Origin: JAVVHH01 sp965199665
GTDB lineage: Bacteria > Pseudomonadota > Alphaproteobacteria > Acetobacterales > Acetobacteraceae
NCBI GenBank assembly: GCA_965199665.1
Contig: OZ241208.1
Location: 3,720,001 to 3,784,000, forward strand
Reading direction: 5' to 3'
Length of the DNA: 64,000 bases
Shown: in pieces, positions 58,906-64,000 of the stretch
Numbering within the stretch: position 1 is the stretch's first letter
How the letters are laid out: every line of letters begins with the position of its first letter
Program-made: the position numbers and the translations under genes
The notes under the pieces: generated by a model
Told to the model about the DNA's origin: nothing
Databases searched by the model: none
Seen by the model: the letters and a program-made list of their open reading frames with translations, nothing else

Positions 58906-59734
58906 CGACCGGCTTCGTGCCATCCCCATGACCGGCATCTGGCCGCGCGCGCCGCGCCGCTTCTGGCACGTGGGTCCCATGGCGCGATCGGTGCGCGACC
59001 TCGCGCTCGCGCTCACGCAACTGGCGGGGCCTGATGGGCAGGACGCGTTCGCCAGCAGCGCCGCCCCGTTCCAGGCCGGCCTCGCCCGTGAGCCCGGCCG
59101 CCCGCTTCGCGTGGGCTGGATGGTCGGACCCGGCCTCGGACCGGTCGACCCCGAAGTGGCCGCGACCGTGAAAGCGGCGGCCGACGCGCTGGGGGCCATC
59201 GGCGTCGCCGTCGAGCCCGTCGGCATCCCGGCGCTGGAGCGAGATTTCGCGCTCGACGTCTTCAACCGCCTGCACGTGATGGAGATGAAGCCCGCCTTCC
59301 GGGCCGCAACGGCGGGTCACGAGGCGCAGATGTACAAGATGGCCAAAGCCATGTTGTCGTTACCCGACACCTCCATGGCGGACTTCATCGACGCCGAGCA
59401 GGCCGCCGAGCGCATCCGGGACGGGTATGCCGACTACTTCTCGCGCTACGACGCGCTGATCACCCATGTGCTGCCGATCCCGGCGCACAAGCACGGCGTC
59501 GAGACCTTCACCATCGACGGGCAGACGGTGGACGCAACCTATCTGCAGGGTGCCACGGTGCCGCTGAACGTCACCGGGCTGCCGGGGCTGTCGATGCGGT
59601 TCGGAACCAGCGCGGAAGGGCTGCCGATCAACGTGCAAATCGTCGGAAGTTGGCAGGCGGAGGCCACCATCCTGCACGTCGCCTCGCTGTTGGAAAACGT
59701 CAGTCCGGTCCGCGGCCTCCACCCCACCCTTTGA
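58905..59734 (+). pseudogene. Amidase C-terminal fragment (amidase signature family)
   Basis: About 275 codons match the C-terminal half of amidase-signature enzymes: IPMTGIWPRAPRRFWHVGPMARSVRDLALAL, then FNRLHVMEMKPAF, YDALITHVLPIPAH and VTGLPGLSMRFGTSAEGLPINVQIVG. The N-terminal half with the catalytic lysine and the glycine/serine-rich loop carrying the two serines is absent, so it cannot be active. A frame runs from ATG 58898, so gene callers may report an intact 278-residue gene. The break lies just downstream of tRNA-Lys. Confidence 0.75.
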
Positions 59735-59905
59735 CCGCCGGCCCCGGGCTCGCGGACCTGATCCGATCGCGCGAGGTCTCGCCGGTCGCGGTCATGCGGG
59801 CGCATCTGGATCGGATCGAGCACGCCAACCCCAAGCCGAACACCATCGTCACCCCGAGGCGTCGGTGCGGCAGGGCGAGGCGCTCGGCCTCGGCAGCGCC
59901 CATAA
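59731..59905 (+). pseudogene. Amidase N-terminal fragment with frameshift
   Basis: TTG 59731, overlapping the stop of the preceding fragment, opens LADLIRSREVSPVAVMRAHLDRIEHANPKPNTIVT, the N-terminus of an amidase. Near 59854 the match shifts frame to EASVRQGEALGLGSAH, the segment that normally leads into GVPVAIKD, and then ends. The order (C-terminal piece before N-terminal piece) suggests two tandem amidases fused and eroded by deletion. Confidence 0.6.
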
Positions 59906-60026
59906 CGGCGCGCTCAACCCGGCTTGTCTCACGACCCACCGCTTCTCGCTCGACGACGCCCCACACGGCCAAGACATGGTCAAGCATAGGACCGATGGCT
60001 GCGTGCGCGCCGTGTTCGCGCCCTGA
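59905..60026 (+). pseudogene. C-terminal fragment of a zinc-type alcohol dehydrogenase
   Basis: This stretch codes for LNPACLTTHRFSLDDAPHGQ, then KHRTDGCVRAVFAP and a TGA. It resembles the last residues of zinc-dependent medium-chain alcohol/formaldehyde dehydrogenases (ITHRxxLDDAPxGY, then KxDGCVKVVL). The rest of the gene is gone. It continues in the same frame as the amidase tail, so the two relics were joined by a deletion. Confidence 0.6.
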
Positions 60027-60042
60027 CCGCCTCGTGCCGTCA

Positions 60043-60762
60043 TCAAGGGGTGCCGGCGGGAACCACGATGCCGAGCCGGTCGGCGATGCGCTGCGCGGTC
60101 GCGTGCCGCTGCGCCGTGATGTCGGCCACGCGCCTGCGCGCCGCCGCCACGATGGCAGGCGGCGCGGTTTCCACGGTGCCGGCGTCGAAGGGCGGCTCCG
60201 GCGCATACACCATGTGCAGCTGGATCGACTGCGCCGCCGCCTCGCCCCGCAACTCGGCGGCTAGGCGCAGCGCCCCGTCGATGCCGGCCGTGACGCCGGC
60301 CGCGAACACCCAGTTACCGTCGACCACCACCCGCTCGTTCACCGGGGTCGCGCCGAAATACGGTAGCAGGTCGAAGGAGGCCCAGTGCGTGGTGGCGCGG
60401 CGCCCGGTCAGCAGCCCGGCGGCGCCGTAGATCAGGGCGCCCGTGCACACGGAGAAGATGCTGTGCGCGCCCGCCGCCTGGCTGCGGATCCAGGACAGGA
60501 CGTCCTCGTCCTCCATCAATGCCTCCTGCCCGAAGCCGCCCGGGATGTGCAGCACGTCCAGTTGCGGCGCGTTGCCGATCTCGTCATCCGGCGTCAGGCG
60601 CAGCCCCTTCAGGTCACGGACGGTCTCGGCCGTCTTGCCGTACACCCGATAGGTCGAGTTCGGGATGCGGGCCAGGACTTCGAACGGCCCAGTCAGGTCG
60701 ATCTGATCGATGCCCTCGAACAAGAGGGAGCCGATCTGTAGGTGCCGGTCAGGGGGGAGCAT
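60043..60762 (-). CDS. DJ-1/PfpI-family protein (isonitrile hydratase-like)
   Basis: The 239-residue protein has the class I glutaminase-like fold of PfpI/DJ-1. The nucleophile elbow is SVCTGALIYGAAGLL; IGSLLFEGIDQIDLTGPFEVL opens the fold and carries the conserved acidic residues. This pattern resembles InhA-type isonitrile hydratases and ThiJ proteins. The start is ATG 60762; further upstream the frame is implausible. It is divergent from a GlxA-type AraC regulator across 74 bp, a common pairing in which the regulator controls the enzyme. Confidence 0.82.
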   Translation of the reverse strand: MLPPDRHLQIGSLLFEGIDQIDLTGPFEVLARIPNSTYRVYGKTAETVRDLKGLRLTPDDEIGNAPQLDVLHIPGGFGQEALMEDEDVLSWIRSQAAGAHSIFSVCTGALIYGAAGLLTGRRATTHWASFDLLPYFGATPVNERVVVDGNWVFAAGVTAGIDGALRLAAELRGEAAAQSIQLHMVYAPEPPFDAGTVETAPPAIVAAARRRVADITAQRHATAQRIADRLGIVVPAGTP

Positions 60763-60836
60763 GGGCGGGCCTCGCGGAGGAAGGGGTGCAAACAGGTTTG
60801 GACAAGCGGAGCCTATCGCGACACGATGTGGCCAAT

Positions 60837-61841
60837 ATGACAAAGAGCCCACGTTTTCCGCCAAAACCAGCCGATCCGGCCGGACCTCGCGTCGTCGAGG
60901 TCCTCGTCTTCCCGTCCGTGCAACTCCTCGATGTCGCCGGACCGTTGCAGGTCTTCGCCAGTGCCAACGAACACATCGTCCGCTCCGGCGGGCCGGCGCC
61001 CTACGCGCTGCGGACGGTGGCGATCGGCGGTGGCGTCGCGAGCTCGGCCGGGTTGGACCTGGCCGCCGCGCCGTTATCGGCGTTGAGTTCCCCGATCGAC
61101 ACGCTGGTGGTGGCAGGCGGTCCCGGCGTGATGGCGGCGTGCGACGACCCGGCGCTGGTCGGCTGGGTGACCGCCCGCGCCGCGACGGCGCGGCGGACGG
61201 CCTCGGTGTGCACGGGCGCCTTTCTCCTGGCGTCATGCGGTTTGCTGGATGGCCGCCGGGTCACGACTCACTGGTCGTTCTGTGACAAACTGGCCGAACG
61301 CTGCCCCGCGGCCCATGTCGAACCGGACCCCATCTTCCTCCATGACGGACCGATCTGGACGTCCGCGGGCGTCACGGCCGGGATCGATCTCGCGCTCGCT
61401 TTAGTGGAGCGGGATCTGGGCCGGGCCGTGGCCCTCGCGGTCGCGCGCCATCTCGTGGTGTTCCTCAAGCGGCCCGGCGGACAGGCGCAGTTCAGCGCGG
61501 CCCTGTCCCTGCAGAGCGCCGATGAGCGGTTCGACGCGTTGCACCAGTGGATGCTGACCCGCCTCGCCGGCGACCTATCGGTGCCGGCGCTGGCCGGAAA
61601 AGCCGGGATGAGCGAGCGCAGCTTCAGCCGGCACTACCTTGAGACGACCGGGACCACTCCGGCGCGGGCCGTGGAGCGCCTGCGCGTCGATGCGGCACGG
61701 CAGCTGCTCTCCGAATCACGGCAGCCGATCGGCCGGGTCGCCGCGCGCTGCGGGTTCGGCTCGGAGGAAACCATGCGGCGATCGTTCCTGCGTTTGCTGG
61801 CAGTGGCCCCGCAGCAGTATCGGTCGCACTTCAGTTCTTGA
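60837..61841 (+). CDS. GlxA-family transcriptional regulator (DJ-1 domain plus AraC HTH)
   Basis: The 334-residue protein joins an N-terminal DJ-1/PfpI-like sensor (VVEVLVFPSVQLLDVAGPLQVF, with the elbow SVCTGAFLLASCGLL) to a C-terminal AraC DNA-binding domain with two helix-turn-helix units (LAGDLSVPALAGKAGMSERSFSRHYLETTG, then IGRVAARCGFGSEETMRRSFLRL). Such regulators sense a small metabolite and control nearby catabolic genes. It probably regulates the divergent PfpI gene. It converges with the LysR gene, whose 3' end overlaps its own by 11 bp. Confidence 0.9.
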   Translation: MTKSPRFPPKPADPAGPRVVEVLVFPSVQLLDVAGPLQVFASANEHIVRSGGPAPYALRTVAIGGGVASSAGLDLAAAPLSALSSPIDTLVVAGGPGVMAACDDPALVGWVTARAATARRTASVCTGAFLLASCGLLDGRRVTTHWSFCDKLAERCPAAHVEPDPIFLHDGPIWTSAGVTAGIDLALALVERDLGRAVALAVARHLVVFLKRPGGQAQFSAALSLQSADERFDALHQWMLTRLAGDLSVPALAGKAGMSERSFSRHYLETTGTTPARAVERLRVDAARQLLSESRQPIGRVAARCGFGSEETMRRSFLRLLAVAPQQYRSHFSS

Positions 61842-62811
61842 GGGCGCCCCCGGGCATCGACGGCAGCCCGGCGTCGCGCTCCGTGTCCGGGTCGAGACCC
61901 TCGATCCGCGACCGCAGCGCCAGCAAGCGGGCGGCCAGGTCGTCCAGCAACAGGCGGATGCGCGGCGCGTGGCGCAGGTCCGGGTGGGTGAGCAGCCAGA
62001 GGTCGGTGCTGAGCGCGGGGTCCGGGGCAGATAGGCGCACGAGGGCAGCATTGCCGTCCCCGGCGAAACACGGCAGCAGGCCGATGCCGAGGCCTGCCAG
62101 GATCGCGGCCCTGATGCCGCTCACGGTATCGAACCGGCTGGCGATGCGGTCCGGCGGCAGGGTCCGTAACCGGATGGCGCCGGCCAGCCCGGCCATTGCG
62201 TCGCCGAAGCCGACCCAGGGGCCGGCGCTCAACAAGGTCGCTGGGTCCTGCCCGTCCACGAGGGTGCGGGCGGCATAGGGGGCCCAGGCGATGCGGGCCA
62301 CCTTGCGGCCCACCAGTGTGTCCGGCGGCGCGGCGGTCGCCCGGATCGCCACGTCCGCGTCGCGGCGGGACAGGTTGTGCGGCACGTTGCCCGTCACGAC
62401 GTCCAGCCGGACGAGCGGGCACGCTGCCGTGAACGCGGCCAGCAGCGGCATCAGCAAGTCGCACAGCAGGGCGTCGCTGGTCGCGATCCGCACCTCGCCC
62501 TCCGGCTCGGCGGTCTGCCCCGACAGGCGGAGCAGCGCGTCGCCGAGCTGTTCGGTGGTCCGGCCGGCCAGCGCCACCAGCTCCGACGCTGCCGCTGTGG
62601 GGACGTAGCCCTGCGGCGTGCGCTCGAAGACCGGGGTGCCCAGCGCGGACTCCACCTGGCGGAGGCGACGGAACACGGTGGAATGGTCCAGCCCCAACCG
62701 GGTCGCCGCGGCAGGCAGGGTCCGCGCCTCGGCGACGACGCCGAGAAGCTGAAGGTCGCCCCAGGGCAACGTCGTGCGGCTGGGACTGGCGCGTTTCGGC
62801 AAGCGAGGCAT
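61831..62811 (-). CDS. LysR-family transcriptional regulator
   Basis: The 326-residue protein has the LysR winged HTH (LLGVVAEARTLPAAATRLGLDHSTVFRRLRQVESALGTPVFERTPQGYVPTAAA) and a complete ligand-binding domain (EVRIATSDALLCDLLMPLLAAF to DLWLLTHPDLRHAPRIRLLLDDL). I start at ATG 62811. It is divergent from the ring-cleaving dioxygenase/esterase pair and probably regulates it, perhaps in answer to quinones or electrophiles. Unlike the LysR at 52.1-52.9 kb, this copy is intact. Confidence 0.9.
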   Translation of the reverse strand: MPRLPKRASPSRTTLPWGDLQLLGVVAEARTLPAAATRLGLDHSTVFRRLRQVESALGTPVFERTPQGYVPTAAASELVALAGRTTEQLGDALLRLSGQTAEPEGEVRIATSDALLCDLLMPLLAAFTAACPLVRLDVVTGNVPHNLSRRDADVAIRATAAPPDTLVGRKVARIAWAPYAARTLVDGQDPATLLSAGPWVGFGDAMAGLAGAIRLRTLPPDRIASRFDTVSGIRAAILAGLGIGLLPCFAGDGNAALVRLSAPDPALSTDLWLLTHPDLRHAPRIRLLLDDLAARLLALRSRIEGLDPDTERDAGLPSMPGGALKN

Positions 62812-62896
62812 TGCATCCGTGCAATAGCATGGGGCGGACCGGCCGCCTATCTGTTGCGCTATCGACGGCTTACCGGCCGCCTGGGAGGCTCGCACC

Positions 62897-63832
62897 ATGA
62901 ACAGCAACGGCATCCACCACGTCACTTTCATCGCCGGGTCGGCGCAGCGCAATCTCGACTTCTACACGCGCACGCTCGGGCTGCGGCTGGTCAAGAAGAC
63001 GGTCAATTTCGACGATCCCGGCGCCTACCACCTGTATTTCGGCGACGAGGCCGGCACGCCCGGCACCATCATGACGTCGTTCCCGTGGGAGAACGCGGCG
63101 CCTGGCCGCGGCGGCGTGGGCGAGCAGGAGGAGACGAGCTTCCGCGTGCCGCTCGCCGCGATCGGCGAGTGGACGACCCGGCTGCTGCCGTTCGGCGTCG
63201 AGCGCATCGAGCGCTTCGGCGAGACGGTGCTGACTCTGCGCGACCCGGACGGGCTGCGCGTGGCGTTGGTCGGCGTCCCGGGGCTCGAGACCGAGCCCGG
63301 CTGGACCGGCACCGTGCCGGCCACCATGGCGATCCGCGGCTTCCACGGCGTGCGGCTGATGCTCGACTCGGTCGCGGCGACCGGGCGGGTGCTGACGGAC
63401 GTGTTCGGCTTCGAGCGCGAGACGACGGAGGGAACCGCCACACGCTTCCGCGTGCCGGGCGCCGCGATCGGCGGCGTCGTCGACCTGGTGGAGGCCGGCG
63501 GCTTCCTGCCGGCGCGGATGGGGCGCGGCTCGGTGCATCATCTCGCCTTCCGCGCCGCCGACGATGCCGCTCAGGCGGCGATGGTGGCCAAGCTGGCCAG
63601 CGATCACGGCCTGCACACGACCGAGCAGAAGGATCGGGACTATTTCCGCTCCGTTTATTTCCGCTCGCCCGGCGGCGTGCTGTTCGAGATCGCCACCGAC
63701 GTGCCCGGCTTCGCGGTCGACGAAGCGCCGGACGCGCTCGGGACCGCGCTGAAGCTGCCCGCCTTCCTGCGCCCGCACCGCGCCCAGATCGAGGCCGCGT
63801 TGCCGACGCTCGCCGTGTCCGAACTCGCCTAG
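62897..63832 (+). CDS. Ring-cleaving dioxygenase, VOC superfamily (MhqO-like)
   Basis: The 311-residue extradiol-type protein has two VOC modules. GIHHVTFIAGSAQRNLDFYTRTLGLRLVKKTVNFDDPGAYHLYFGDE gives the first metal His in the MhqO/MhqA pattern; the second module has GRGSVHHLAFRAADD and the glutamate in GGVLFEIATDVPGF, completing a 2-His-1-Glu site. MhqO-type proteins are induced by and help remove hydroquinones and quinones. It is divergent from a LysR regulator and 9 bp before an esterase gene. Confidence 0.87.
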   Translation: MNSNGIHHVTFIAGSAQRNLDFYTRTLGLRLVKKTVNFDDPGAYHLYFGDEAGTPGTIMTSFPWENAAPGRGGVGEQEETSFRVPLAAIGEWTTRLLPFGVERIERFGETVLTLRDPDGLRVALVGVPGLETEPGWTGTVPATMAIRGFHGVRLMLDSVAATGRVLTDVFGFERETTEGTATRFRVPGAAIGGVVDLVEAGGFLPARMGRGSVHHLAFRAADDAAQAAMVAKLASDHGLHTTEQKDRDYFRSVYFRSPGGVLFEIATDVPGFAVDEAPDALGTALKLPAFLRPHRAQIEAALPTLAVSELA

Positions 63833-63841
63833 GAGGTCTCG

Positions 63842-64000
63842 ATGTCCGATGTGATCGACCTGCCGCTCCGCCACCGCTTCGTCTCCGCGACAGCTGACGG
63901 TGCCGCACCGCTCCTGCTGCTGCACGGCACCGGTGGCAGCGAGGACGACCTGCTGCCGCTGGGACGGACGCTGTCCCCAGGGGCGGCGCTACTCTCCCCT
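63842..64000 (+). CDS. Alpha/beta hydrolase (phospholipase/carboxylesterase family), 5' part
   Basis: The gene starts at ATG 63842 with AGGAGG just before it, and runs off the window. The 53 residues seen contain PLLLLHGTGGSEDDLLPLGRTL, the oxyanion/entry motif of the YpfH/MhqD carboxylesterase group. In Bacillus, MhqD-type esterases accompany MhqO dioxygenases in quinone resistance; the same pairing here supports the guess. The nucleophile serine lies beyond the window. Confidence 0.75.
   Translation, partial: MSDVIDLPLRHRFVSATADGAAPLLLLHGTGGSEDDLLPLGRTLSPGAALLSP

Noticed and set aside
58829..59150. Two copies of GACCGGTCGACC (58829-58840 and 59139-59150) near tRNA-Lys, considered as an attachment-site repeat
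   Set aside because: Only 12 bases, GC-rich and unrelated to the tRNA 3' end; no copy of the tRNA end was seen downstream and no integrase gene is present.

Overview
The window is a continuous piece of a very GC-rich (roughly 70% by eye) alphaproteobacterial chromosome, most likely Acetobacteraceae/Rhodospirillales. The evidence is: sdhCDAB, mdh-sucAB-lpd, DUF484-xerC and priA arrangements of alphaproteobacterial type; a hopanoid transporter gene (hpnN); a GTTC-N7-GTTC SOS box of the alphaproteobacterial form in front of uvrA; and a coiled-coil hypothetical protein of a kind I associate with acetic acid bacteria. The genus cannot be fixed from the sequence alone. No insertion sequence, prophage or CRISPR array is visible.

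Layout. 1-10.2 kb is catabolic and transport accessory DNA: 5-oxoprolinase subunits (pxpBC), a TauE-type exporter, an MFS carrier with an SMP-30 lactonase, a cupin, an intradiol aromatic-ring dioxygenase, an orphan ABC binding protein, a short MetE-like methyltransferase and a 14-helix MFS efflux pump. 10.3-17.7 kb is a tightly coupled six-gene cluster built around an amino acid:[carrier protein] ligase, which is a class II aminoacyl-tRNA-synthetase homologue. With it are its carrier protein, an acyl-CoA-dehydrogenase-like flavoprotein, a tandem alpha/beta hydrolase, a GH2-like protein and a DUF1839 protein. 17.8-35 kb holds a cupin, tRNA-Gly, a serine hydrolase, TonB, tRNA-Trp-secE-nusG, a decayed GDSL esterase, priA, DUF484-xerC, pdxJ, osmC, lpd-sucB-sucA, mdh and zapE.

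35-46.3 kb holds a 2OG-Fe(II) oxygenase, a tyrosine phosphatase, sdhBADC, hpnN with a HAD hydrolase, a second orphan ABC binding protein and a quinone oxidoreductase. 46.5-58.8 kb holds a coiled-coil protein, the divergent uvrA/ssb pair under an SOS box, an epoxide hydrolase, a broken LysR regulator, an EamA permease, a VOC protein, and gyrA-coaD-cyclophilin-tRNA-Lys. 58.8-60.0 kb is a graveyard of gene ends: a minus-strand tail, an amidase C-terminus, an amidase N-terminus and a Zn-alcohol-dehydrogenase C-terminus. 60.0-64 kb holds a PfpI protein divergent from a GlxA-type regulator, and a LysR regulator divergent from a ring-cleaving VOC dioxygenase/esterase pair of the MhqO/MhqD type that runs off the end.

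The most interesting region is 10.3-17.7 kb. Amino acid:[carrier protein] ligases are known biochemically, but to my knowledge their pathway product is not. Here all five gene junctions are stop/start overlaps using different start codons, apparently including a rare AUA. The hydrolase has lost its first nucleophile and carries Cys at the second. The dehydrogenase-like protein lacks the usual catalytic Glu. Together these suggest chemistry on a carrier-bound aminoacyl thioester that differs from ordinary beta-oxidation or nonribosomal peptide synthesis.
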